Assembly (NCBI GenBank): GCA_964412555.1
Contig: CAYPPG010000061.1
Span: forward strand, 1-46,659
Direction: 5' to 3'
DNA from: CAYPPG01 sp964412555
GTDB lineage: Bacteria > Hinthialibacterota > Hinthialibacteria > Hinthialibacterales > Hinthialibacteraceae
DNA: 46,659 nt
Part shown: positions 9,345-17,260 of the stretch, piece by piece
How positions within the stretch are numbered: the first letter of the stretch is position 1
Layout of the letters: every line of letters starts with the position of its first letter
The notes under the pieces: generated by a model
What the model saw: only the letters and a program-made list of their open reading frames with translations
Databases searched by the model: none
Told to the model about the DNA's origin: nothing
Translations under genes and position numbers: made by a program

Positions 9345-9566
9345 AACAAAAGACGTTCGTATTTGCCCTATCCAAATGTGAAAAAACTTGATTTCATGCA
9401 GCGAGAACGAAAAGGATGAATTCTCTAGGAGGGAAAACATTCTTATTACCCTTTTCACGATCCATCTCTATAATGATGCATGACGCATCAAAGAACATCT
9501 TGGATGTGTCAATTCATTTGTATGAATAAAGGAAAATGAATCGATCGACGTGGAAAGTGTCAAATA

Positions 9567-10514
9567 ATGAAAATCAAAAAGGACGATTATGCCCAGGCAG
9601 CAAAACAAATCAATCAAACTTTGATCGATGAATATGTAAAATCGAATCCTCATGTCCGTAAAGAGGACGTGGTGGGAAAGACAGTCAATGGGGATTTTGT
9701 ATTTGATACAATTCAAAATGTTCTCCAAAGTCTTTCCAAAGTTCAAACCAATAAATCGTTGATATCAAAAGATGAACAATTAGCAGTCCATTCGGATGAA
9801 CGGTATCAGAAATGTTTAAAATCTGTTAAATCGTCAAAAACAATCATCGGTTACCTTTTCAATTGTAATTTCAAAAAGTTTGGTTTAATGGAAAAGCGGC
9901 AGGTAGAAAACAAACTCAACAGGAAGGAAAGAGAATGTGCTGCTTCCACGGCCGATTTGCATTCCATCAAGAAAACCTTCATGCAATGGCTGCAATTGGA
10001 TCGTCCGAATAAATCGGAAGTCAAAACGTTAACCAAACAATATTGTCAAGCGATTCTCCGTCAGATGAAAATCCAGTATTCGATTTATCGTACAGAAATT
10101 GGATTGTCCGATACATTACGGGATTATACGGCAAAACTCATCAAGAAATATTTCCCCAATGTCAGTTCGACGGTCACTCTCCAATCCAAAACAACCATTG
10201 CAAAAGTCTATCAACTACTAAAAAAAGATCAAAAACTCCAAGTTGACGATGTCAAGAAAATGAATCGCGATTTGCTGGAAGAAACATTGAATCAATTTGA
10301 GAAACATCTGAGCAAACAACGAAAACAAACCGAATCCATTACAAGGGTGATCTCATTTCTCGAAATGGCCGTTGCGAAATTTGAAGAGGAAGAAACCGGT
10401 GAAAAACCTGGTGAAAAAGAGTCATCAGCAAATTCTGCGCCTCAATCACAACCATCCGGCCCGCGCATGGCGTTTATGTCCAAATTGAAATCTTCTTTGT
10501 GTAAAAAGAAATAA
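9567..10514 (+). CDS. Unknown basic helical protein
   Basis: 315 residues, strongly helical and lysine/glutamine-rich, with no signal peptide or membrane segment. The segment from about 225 to 270 has coiled-coil-like spacing. Residues 272-300 form an acidic then Ser/Pro/Gln-rich linker, and the end is a basic KLKSSLCKKK tail. TGGAAAG lies about 10 bases before the ATG. A hairpin terminator candidate follows at 10586-10637. I do not recognise a family. The gene stands alone between a secreted-protein gene and a convergent URO-D gene. Confidence 0.7.
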   Translation: MKIKKDDYAQAAKQINQTLIDEYVKSNPHVRKEDVVGKTVNGDFVFDTIQNVLQSLSKVQTNKSLISKDEQLAVHSDERYQKCLKSVKSSKTIIGYLFNCNFKKFGLMEKRQVENKLNRKERECAASTADLHSIKKTFMQWLQLDRPNKSEVKTLTKQYCQAILRQMKIQYSIYRTEIGLSDTLRDYTAKLIKKYFPNVSSTVTLQSKTTIAKVYQLLKKDQKLQVDDVKKMNRDLLEETLNQFEKHLSKQRKQTESITRVISFLEMAVAKFEEEETGEKPGEKESSANSAPQSQPSGPRMAFMSKLKSSLCKKK

Positions 10515-10585
10515 TCAAATAAAGATAATCTCCCGGCTTTGTCGGAAGTGGACGACTGCTGAGAAACCGCTGAAAGGGATCGGAC

Positions 10586-10637
10586 GTTCCATAAAAAAAG
10601 AAGGCCTAATTTTACGAGTCATGGCTTCTTTTGGAAC
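10586..10637. terminator. Bidirectional terminator candidate between convergent genes
   Basis: An inverted repeat pairs GTTCCA...AAAGAAGGCC on the left with GGCTTCTTTTGGAAC on the right, separated by about 14 bases. A-rich and T-rich arms on either side give a hairpin with a U-tract in each direction. Its place between two converging genes fits a shared terminator. Confidence 0.55.
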
Positions 10638-10666
10638 GATAGGATGACTATCTGGCAGGAGAATTT

Positions 10667-11920
10667 TTATCCGTTAAATTCGTGTACCGCCTCGATCATG
10701 GCAACCACATTTTCAATCGTCGTGTTCGCCTGCACGTTATGAATCGCATTGAACACAAATCCGCCGTTTCGCGAAAAAATCTCGCATCGCTGCAACACCT
10801 CTTCCCGCACCTCAGCCGGTGTACCGAATGGCAACGTCCCCTGAGTATCGACACCGCCGCCCCAAAATGTAATACGGTCACCGAAGCGATCCTTCAACGT
10901 TTGCGGATCCATCCCTGCCGCCGAACACTGCACGGGATTCAAGATATCGAAACCGGACTCGATGAAACTGTCGATAAATTTCACCACCGATCCGCAGGAA
11001 TGCTTGAAGCATTTCCATTTTGTGTTTTGATGAATCCAATTATTGACTTGCTTATAATACGGCATATACAACTCTCGAAACGTTTCATCCGAACAGAAAG
11101 TCGAGTTCTGCGTGCCGAAATCGGTTCCACATATAAATACAGCATCGATCTCATCCCCAACGACAGTGTGGATTTTTTCCATATTCTCCAATGCATACTC
11201 GCACTGTTTCTCGAAGATTTGATGAACGTAATCCCGGCGGCTTGCAGTAGACATATACCATTCCGCAATATCACGAATCCCTTTCGGATACTTTAAAAAC
11301 GGCGCGGGGACAAGAGCGATATCCCCGAAGGCCGTTCCGCCAAAGGTGGCAACGACAGCCTTTCCTGTAGTCGAGGCTCGTACTGTGGATTCTTGAAGAT
11401 GCCTTAAATCCTCGTCTGAAATAGGGCCGAATTCTTCCAGGTTATCCTCGACGTTCAAATGGTCATCCTCGATTGGTTCCTGCCGTACAATGGTGTCGAA
11501 AAAGTATCCTGTTTTCGGCATTTTCCCACTCGGTGGAGCGGACGTATCTCCTTCAGGATAAATCAGCGTATCGCCGTTCTCGTCAATCGTGGTTTGGAAA
11601 TGCTCGGATACAAGCACTTCAAGCCCCCACGGAAGACGGTACGGTTTCCAGTTTTCATTCGGAAAGCCGAAAATTGTATTGCGTGGGCATACAGAAGCCG
11701 TATCGATGCCCATGGCCTCCTGCAAATCCTCATCGATCCAACCGAGCATTTGGTACGGCTCGTGCACTTTGACCAGCCGTTTTTCCAATCCGTAATGATC
11801 CCGCAGTGCTGCAACACAATTGACATGCATCCCCGTGGTCGCCGTGCTGACGAAATCGAGCGGGATACGGTCCGGTTCCCGATGATTCATTGCTGCTTGG
11901 ACTCTCTCTTTGCTATTCAT
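10667..11920 (-). CDS. Uroporphyrinogen decarboxylase (URO-D) family protein, methyltransferase-like
   Basis: 417 residues starting MNSKERVQAAMNHREPDRIPLD (quoted in part), the standard opening of the URO-D superfamily branch that includes MtaA/CmuA-like corrinoid methyltransferases. The KHSCGS motif in the second half and the late FNAIHNVQ segment match this branch rather than true HemE, which lacks the cysteine motif. AGGGGGAA precedes the ATG. Members move methyl groups to or from corrinoid proteins or act on unknown substrates. No corrinoid protein gene is adjacent, so the reaction cannot be assigned. It probably lies downstream of the M23 gene on the same strand, separated by two tandem repeats. 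Confidence 0.85.
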   Translation of the reverse strand: MNSKERVQAAMNHREPDRIPLDFVSTATTGMHVNCVAALRDHYGLEKRLVKVHEPYQMLGWIDEDLQEAMGIDTASVCPRNTIFGFPNENWKPYRLPWGLEVLVSEHFQTTIDENGDTLIYPEGDTSAPPSGKMPKTGYFFDTIVRQEPIEDDHLNVEDNLEEFGPISDEDLRHLQESTVRASTTGKAVVATFGGTAFGDIALVPAPFLKYPKGIRDIAEWYMSTASRRDYVHQIFEKQCEYALENMEKIHTVVGDEIDAVFICGTDFGTQNSTFCSDETFRELYMPYYKQVNNWIHQNTKWKCFKHSCGSVVKFIDSFIESGFDILNPVQCSAAGMDPQTLKDRFGDRITFWGGGVDTQGTLPFGTPAEVREEVLQRCEIFSRNGGFVFNAIHNVQANTTIENVVAMIEAVHEFNG

Positions 11921-11931
11921 CGTTCCCCCTG

Positions 11932-12048
11932 TATCGCCGGCATCCTGCCGGCTCTTTCTCCATCATGCCGCCGGGTCGGCGGCGCTACGTATCGCCGGCA
12001 TCCTGCCGGCTCTTTTCTCCACCGTGCCGCCGGGACGGCAGCGCTACG
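11932..12048. repeat. Two tandem copies of a 58-59 bp GC-rich palindromic repeat
   Basis: Copy 1 is 11932-11989 and copy 2 is 11990-12048. They are near-identical, with a few substitutions and one extra T. Each has two hairpins: GCCGGCA/TGCCGGC, and one formed by GCCGCC with a GC-rich partner. Both begin TATCGCCGGC and end GCGCTACG. Copy 2 ends one base before the stop codon of the M23 gene. Only two units exist with no spacers, so this is not CRISPR. Confidence 0.85.
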
Positions 12049-12049
12049 T

Positions 12050-13501
12050 TTACTCTCCCACAAAAACCTTCAGATGCGCCATTGCAGTAGTTCCGTTTGC
12101 GGAACTTCTGCGCACTGTCACAATATACAATCCCGGTTTTTCATAATAATGTGAAATCGTCGCAAATTCGTCTTTAGAACAGGTCACTCCGGTAGAACCG
12201 TCGCCGAAATCCCATTCTTCCTGTCCCCCTTCGACACGGAATGTTCTCGCTTTGAAATAAACCGTATCATTGACTTTGATTTCCTCGGTCGGATAGTACG
12301 TTGCATGGATAGAAGGAGGTAGCAAATCCAATGTGTTGTTCCCAGCCAGCACATGCACCACGGCAAAATCGACATCGACTTGTCCGCGATTGTCGGTGAC
12401 TTTCATAATCTCAGAGTACACACCGGGTTCGGTATACACCCGTTTCACCTTTGGACCGGTGGCTTTTTCACCATCACAGAATTCCCATTCATAAGAAGCG
12501 ATTTCGCCCCCGTCACACATCGACCTGGAGCCATCAAGAACCACTTCATCGCCGGTTTTAATAAGATGATGCGGACGCGCCACTGCGAGAACTGCGCCGG
12601 GATGTTCGTTTAAATACGCTTCCACTGCGAATGGATACGCTTCGATCAATCCTTTTTCATCTCCTTGTGTTCCATGAATGCCGAAGTGCAGATGCGACCA
12701 GCCGCCGGAAGCCCCTTCTTTTCCCAAAATACCGATCCACTCACCCATTTTCACCTTGTACCCAACTTTGATATGCGGGAGTATGGCATCGAAATGCGAA
12801 TAACGGTAATACCATCCGCGATTATCGCGAATATAAATGACGTCATATCGCGGGCGAACGATCTCTCTTCCTTCCTGTGGCAATTCAGGATCGATACGGT
12901 CGGCGGCGGAAACGACCTCTCCATCTGTTGCTGCCACTACCCGGATCATCCGGTCATACCCACCGAAATCAAGCGCATAATGATAATAAATGGATTTTCT
13001 CCGTGGATCCTCACCTCCATCGACAAACGTCGGTTCGTTCGCCATCTGGGTTTGTGAAGCAAACCAGAGTTGCTTTACCGGATAACGGAAGGTTCCCGGC
13101 TCTAACAACGGTTGATCCGGATCCCAAAACCGAAGACGGACATCCGCATCGGGAGCGAGATCCCATACGTCCGGACTGCCGGAATTGCTTAAGTAGGCTT
13201 TGATCACCGGCGCGTCCAATTTCACTCCATTCACGATTTGGGGCATGGAGTAATTTGCAACTGGAAGTGTCGCCTGAGTCCCATCAACTTCCACCGTTAC
13301 AGTCGCTTTGCGAACTGCATTTCTAAACTCATCGCGTTCATCGTGGCAGGAAATAACTGTGACCTTCTTTTCTTCACCGGTTTTCAGTTCGTAGGTATAA
13401 GAATCACCAACGGCAAGATCAACCGTTACCGGTTTTGCCTCCAACTCAATGAGACCAACAAATACCAAACAACAAATAAGGAAAATACGAAACCAATTCA
13501 T
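12050..13501 (-). CDS. Secreted M23 (LytM-type) metallopeptidase with two PKD-like domains
   Basis: 483 residues. The ATG at 13501 has a perfect GGAGG six bases upstream and opens a signal peptide (1-22), so a longer 501-residue version starting upstream is unlikely. The M23 zinc site is complete: H174 and D178 in HYALD, H236 in RYSHFD, and H270/H272 in SHLHFG. Residues 305-390 form a PKD domain (VVLDGSRSMCDG, YEWEFCDGE, VKVTDNRG-like strand), and 400-483 a second PKD-like domain with EEWDFGDGST. M23 enzymes cut peptidoglycan cross-links or small glycine-rich peptides. PKD domains usually bind polymer or other proteins. It acts outside the cytoplasm. Confidence 0.9.
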   Translation of the reverse strand: MNWFRIFLICCLVFVGLIELEAKPVTVDLAVGDSYTYELKTGEEKKVTVISCHDERDEFRNAVRKATVTVEVDGTQATLPVANYSMPQIVNGVKLDAPVIKAYLSNSGSPDVWDLAPDADVRLRFWDPDQPLLEPGTFRYPVKQLWFASQTQMANEPTFVDGGEDPRRKSIYYHYALDFGGYDRMIRVVAATDGEVVSAADRIDPELPQEGREIVRPRYDVIYIRDNRGWYYRYSHFDAILPHIKVGYKVKMGEWIGILGKEGASGGWSHLHFGIHGTQGDEKGLIEAYPFAVEAYLNEHPGAVLAVARPHHLIKTGDEVVLDGSRSMCDGGEIASYEWEFCDGEKATGPKVKRVYTEPGVYSEIMKVTDNRGQVDVDFAVVHVLAGNNTLDLLPPSIHATYYPTEEIKVNDTVYFKARTFRVEGGQEEWDFGDGSTGVTCSKDEFATISHYYEKPGLYIVTVRRSSANGTTAMAHLKVFVGE

Positions 13502-13626
13502 GAATAGCCTCCATTTTATCGCTGTGAAAACATAGAGATTGTAGATGGAATGCATCCGAAAAACCAGCGTCCAATCCCGATTATTTCCTTGCCAAAGAAA
13601 GAATCCTACCTACAATCTATTGAGTT

Positions 13627-15264
13627 ATGACTAGTACTGTTTTCGAATACCACGAAGAAACCAAACATCACCCTCGGCGTTTTGCCCGCTCTCTCGGTTA
13701 TTTGGATTGGGATACTCAACCTCATCCGTTTCGGTATTACGAGGGAGCACAAACCATATCTCTCCAGTTCGACGATCCAGCGGATTCCATTGCATACAAC
13801 GATCTCTATTTAGAAAATCCTAAACCTCCTGAACCGGTCAATACACAAACCATATCGACCTTTTTCCGTTATGCATTGGGATTGTCCGCTTGGAAAGAAT
13901 ATCGGGGGGATCGCTGGGCATTGCGAGTGAATCCGTCAAGTGGAAATCTTCACCCGACAGAAGGATACGCCATTCTCGGACCGATGGATGAATGGTGCGA
14001 AAAGGCGGGAATCTATCATTATGTTTCCGAAAATCACTCATTGGAGCTTCGGGGAAGCGTTACGGAATGCGTATGGAATGCTCTCATGCAGGGTCAGCCG
14101 AAAGACTCTTTTCTCGTTGCGTTGACCTCGATTTTCTGGCGGGAAGCGTGGAAATATGGGGAACGGGCGTTTCGGTACTGCCAGCATGATACCGGCCATG
14201 CGTTGGCGACACTGCGCCTATCCGCTGCATTGCACGGCTGGAAATTAAAAATTATTCCTTCTTGGCCGACTGATCATATTGCAACAATGATAGGAGTTGA
14301 TCGTATCGATGATTTTCACGAACAGGAAGTGGAAGAACCGGAATTCATCGCCATTGTCGTCCCCGACAATCATGAAATTTCATTTCCTGATCTTTCACTG
14401 GAAACGGTTGAACAATTCCGGCAAGCCGAGTGGTTCGGGAAAGCCAATCCGCTGAGTGAAGAATATGTGGATTGGGAGATTATCCGGGAAGTGGCCTCAA
14501 CCAGCAAAAATCCTGGTCAGAATCTAACATCGTCTTTCAGGAATCCCTTTCCTTCTATACCTGTAAATCATTCCAATCATCCTGAAAATAATGCAAAGCA
14601 GATCATTTTGCAACGGCGCAGTGCCGTTGCTTATCAACATTCCAAATCCACAACGTTGGAATGTTTTGTGAACATTCTTTTTAAACTTCTCCCAAGATCG
14701 TCTTGTCCTTGGGATGCATTATCTCAACCACCGCACATTCATCTGGCGATATTCGTACACAACGTCAAAAAAATTCCCCGTGGGCTATATATACTCGTGC
14801 GCGACCCGCAAAAAACGGAACTGTTAAAAGAGGCTATGCAGGATGATTTCTTGTGGGCAAAACCGAAAAAAATCCCGGATGGATTGCCACTCTATTTTTT
14901 GGCATCCGAAGATTGTCGAGACTTGGCCGCAAATATCAGTTGTGGACAGGATATTGGAGGTGACAGTTTTTTTAGCCTGGGAATGATTTCCGAGTTTGCT
15001 GAACCGATTACCCAATTAGGTGATTCTTTCTATCGTAATCTATTTTGGGAAGCGGGAATGATCGGGCAAGTACTCTATTTGGAGGCGGAGGCGGCAGGAA
15101 CAAGAGGCACAGGGATCGGCTGTTATTTCGATAATCCGATGCATGAATTGTTGGGATTGGAAGGTAACCAATTGCAAGACCTTTATCATTTCACTGTGGG
15201 AATACCCATTGAGGATGAACGACTTAGCACTTTACCTCCCTATCCGGAAGAGGTCAAAAAATGA
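13627..15264 (+). CDS. SagB-type dehydrogenase with two nitroreductase-fold domains
   Basis: 545 residues. The N-terminal half holds the SagB/ThcOx signature: YHEETKHHPRRFARS near residue 8, SGNLHPTEGYAIL near 105 and ERAFRYCQHDTGHA near 180. The C-terminal half (about 320-540) is a second nitroreductase-like domain (ILQRRSAVAY and a late GTGIGCYFDNPMHELLG, quoted in part). Such FMN enzymes oxidise azolines to azoles in RiPP biosynthesis. Here no cyclodehydratase, precursor peptide or exporter lies nearby, so another FMN-dependent oxidation is equally possible. The ribosome site is weak (TGAG). It has no signal peptide. Confidence 0.85.
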   Translation: MTSTVFEYHEETKHHPRRFARSLGYLDWDTQPHPFRYYEGAQTISLQFDDPADSIAYNDLYLENPKPPEPVNTQTISTFFRYALGLSAWKEYRGDRWALRVNPSSGNLHPTEGYAILGPMDEWCEKAGIYHYVSENHSLELRGSVTECVWNALMQGQPKDSFLVALTSIFWREAWKYGERAFRYCQHDTGHALATLRLSAALHGWKLKIIPSWPTDHIATMIGVDRIDDFHEQEVEEPEFIAIVVPDNHEISFPDLSLETVEQFRQAEWFGKANPLSEEYVDWEIIREVASTSKNPGQNLTSSFRNPFPSIPVNHSNHPENNAKQIILQRRSAVAYQHSKSTTLECFVNILFKLLPRSSCPWDALSQPPHIHLAIFVHNVKKIPRGLYILVRDPQKTELLKEAMQDDFLWAKPKKIPDGLPLYFLASEDCRDLAANISCGQDIGGDSFFSLGMISEFAEPITQLGDSFYRNLFWEAGMIGQVLYLEAEAAGTRGTGIGCYFDNPMHELLGLEGNQLQDLYHFTVGIPIEDERLSTLPPYPEEVKK

Positions 15265-15572
15265 TATACGCTTATTATTTGTAGAGAAAAAGTTAGACAA
15301 ATCGAAAGAGCAATACAATCGATTTATCCTAAGGGGAAAAGTTCAAAAGCAACAAAATGTTACATCAATTTCAGGTAATTGTAAGGAATTTTTATTTTTT
15401 TTCTTGACTTATGTTCATTTTTTGATACAATTGCTTTAGGCTTCCAACCTCCAGGGCCGCACAGGTTATTTCGACCCAACTGATTCCCCTGTGACGGCCC
15501 CTTTTTTATGAATGATACATCACACATCAAAAAAACATAAAATATCTACAAGTAAAAAAAGCCTTCATCCAA
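15265..15572. other. Intergenic region holding a candidate small RNA
   Basis: 308 bases between convergent genes. The first 130 bases show nothing convincing. The rest holds a strong promoter and terminator pair described separately (15404-15508). The last 60 bases before the Gfo/Idh gene stop are A-rich without structure I could recognise. Confidence 0.5.
15404..15508 (+). ncRNA. Candidate small RNA with its own promoter and terminator
   Basis: TTGACT at 15404-15409 and TACAAT at 15426-15431 are 16 bases apart, a good sigma-70 type promoter. About 70 bases would be transcribed from near 15438. A strong terminator follows: GGGCCGCACAGG (15454-15465) pairs with CCTGTGACGGCCC (15488-15500) with one bulged base, then six T residues. 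The 22-base loop is ready to pair with a target. The RNA holds no ORF of note. It does not match SRP, 6S or a riboswitch that I know. Confidence 0.55.
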
Positions 15573-16910
15573 CTAAATGTCATATGGTTCACGTTTCGGT
15601 CTGTCGAGAAATGTGTTCGCTTCCGGATCGTTGACGAACATTTCCTTTTCCGGATCCCATTCCAATTTTCGTCCTAAATGACCGCAGATATTGGCGATAT
15701 GACACATTGTTATGGAGCGATGGCCGATTTCCACGTCCGTAATGGGCAACTCACGCGATTTGACACAGTCCACCCAGTTTTGCATATGATTATCGCTTGT
15801 ATATAACCGAATATCGTTTGCAGTTAGAGGTTCCTCTAAAATACTTTCCGGATTGGAGGACAATTTGCCGCGATTGCAGTAGATTTCCCCTTTTTCACCG
15901 TAAAATGTGACTCCATGGTTTTTGTTCTGTAGGGTAGCGGTAATACCGTTTGCATAGGTGAATTTAAAATCGAAACTGGTGAAGGTGTTATAATAGCCGG
16001 GCTTTGTTTCTGCTTTGCCTTCTATGAAACGAGGGCCGGTTCCATCCATTCCGAGTCCCCATTGGCAAATATCGCAATGATGCGCTCCCCAGTCGGTAAC
16101 CATACCCCCCGAGTATTCGAAGAACCAACGGAAGGTCACATGGCAGCGAAGAGGATTGAAGGGTACCAATTGCGTTTGTCCCTGCCACATTTCCCAGTTC
16201 AAACCGGGTGGAACAGCTTCATTTGGCACACCTTCGGTCTGCGGGGCACCGCCGATACCGATATGAACATGGTTGATTTTACCAAGTCTTCCGTTTCGGA
16301 CATATTCACAAGCCGTTCGAAATTCCTTAGAAGAACGTTGCTGGCTGCCCGTTTGGAAAATGCGATTGTTGGCGCGGGTGGCTCGCACCATCTTGCGTCC
16401 CTCGTTGATCGTCAGCGAAAGTGGTTTTTCTCCGTATACATCCTTCCCAGCATTCAATGCATCAATATAGGCTTTGGCGTGCCAGTGATCCGGAACGGCG
16501 ATGATGACGGCATCCAAATCCTTCCGTTCAATCAAATGTCGATAGTCGAGATAGGGATCGACTGCCTGTTTGGGGAGAGAAGGACGTTTCATTCCGCTGC
16601 CACGGCCTTCAATCCATTCCCGATCTACAACATACAGGTCATCCAGAACTTTCAGCCCGTTCATGAGGAAAGGAAGATCCAAATCACAGATGGCTGCAAT
16701 TTTGATGTTTTTATTGCGCATTGCACTTGGCATTAATTGCATTCCACGCCATCCCAATCCGATCATTCCCACCACAAGTTTTTCACTCGGCGCTTCTTCG
16801 GCGCTTAACACATAGTTGGGAACGATTGTAGGCATCGAAGCGATTAAGCCAAGGCTGGATGTGGTTTTTAAAAAATCACGACGGTTTCTATTATTTTTCG
16901 TACCCATCAT
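15573..16910 (-). CDS. Tat-exported Gfo/Idh/MocA family oxidoreductase
   Basis: 445 residues. The N-terminus NNRNRRDFLKTTSS is a twin-arginine signal. It is followed by the NAD(P)-binding fold (VGMIGLGWRGMQ near residue 47, AICDLD near 73) and the family motif GEKPLSLTINEG (about 155-166), where the Lys is catalytic. MVTDWGAHHCDICQWGL (quoted in part) near 270 is typical of the Tat-exported branch. GAAAGGATGG precedes the start. Family members oxidise or reduce sugars or inositols. Exported members generally carry tightly bound cofactor; that is family knowledge, not seen here. Confidence 0.9.
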   Translation of the reverse strand: MMGTKNNRNRRDFLKTTSSLGLIASMPTIVPNYVLSAEEAPSEKLVVGMIGLGWRGMQLMPSAMRNKNIKIAAICDLDLPFLMNGLKVLDDLYVVDREWIEGRGSGMKRPSLPKQAVDPYLDYRHLIERKDLDAVIIAVPDHWHAKAYIDALNAGKDVYGEKPLSLTINEGRKMVRATRANNRIFQTGSQQRSSKEFRTACEYVRNGRLGKINHVHIGIGGAPQTEGVPNEAVPPGLNWEMWQGQTQLVPFNPLRCHVTFRWFFEYSGGMVTDWGAHHCDICQWGLGMDGTGPRFIEGKAETKPGYYNTFTSFDFKFTYANGITATLQNKNHGVTFYGEKGEIYCNRGKLSSNPESILEEPLTANDIRLYTSDNHMQNWVDCVKSRELPITDVEIGHRSITMCHIANICGHLGRKLEWDPEKEMFVNDPEANTFLDRPKREPYDI

Positions 16911-17260
16911 TCCATCCTTTCATTGAGTAATGTTTTATAGGGAGAGTGTAAGCCGAATGGATGATCTCAAAAAGAGGAACAAAACCTTCTGGAGGAACTC
17001 AATCTACTTTTTTTAAAATTATTGGCGAAAAAAGTTTGTGGATTCCACCTTCTATGATATATTTATAATGATGTAGGATCATACTATATATGAGCTTAAT
17101 TTTTTCATCGCTCACCCTGAAAGTAAAATACTTTTACATGTAAATGAATTCTTGTTCTTATTGTTGAAGCAGTTTCTTCCATTATATGCCGTGAATGTAA
17201 CGCATTCTTCCTTCCCTATATTTGTGTGTGATTGAAACTCATCAAATAAGGAGACAGCCA
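16911..17260. other. Divergent intergenic region
   Basis: 350 AT-rich bases between divergently transcribed oxidoreductase and cohesin-protein genes, so promoters for both should lie here. TATAAT at 17064-17069 is a good -10 for the plus strand but I see no convincing -35 at the right distance. A small palindromic AAAGTAAAATACTTTTAC (17120s) could be an operator. Nothing else was recognised. Confidence 0.35.

Noticed and set aside
11932..12048. Possible CRISPR array
   Set aside because: Only two units, directly adjacent with no spacers, and no cas genes.
11459..12154. Plus-strand ORF of 231 codons across the URO-D gene start and the tandem repeats
   Set aside because: It lies antisense to the URO-D and M23 genes, and its composition is that of a shadow frame rich in Arg, His and Cys.
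15143..15439. ORF of 98 codons overlapping the end of the SagB gene as a RiPP precursor
   Set aside because: It is out of frame within the SagB coding end, lacks a leader/core pattern and extends over the candidate RNA promoter.
16062..16736. Plus-strand ORF of 224 codons within the Gfo/Idh/MocA gene
   Set aside because: It is antisense to a clearly conserved enzyme, with no ribosome site and no recognisable domain.
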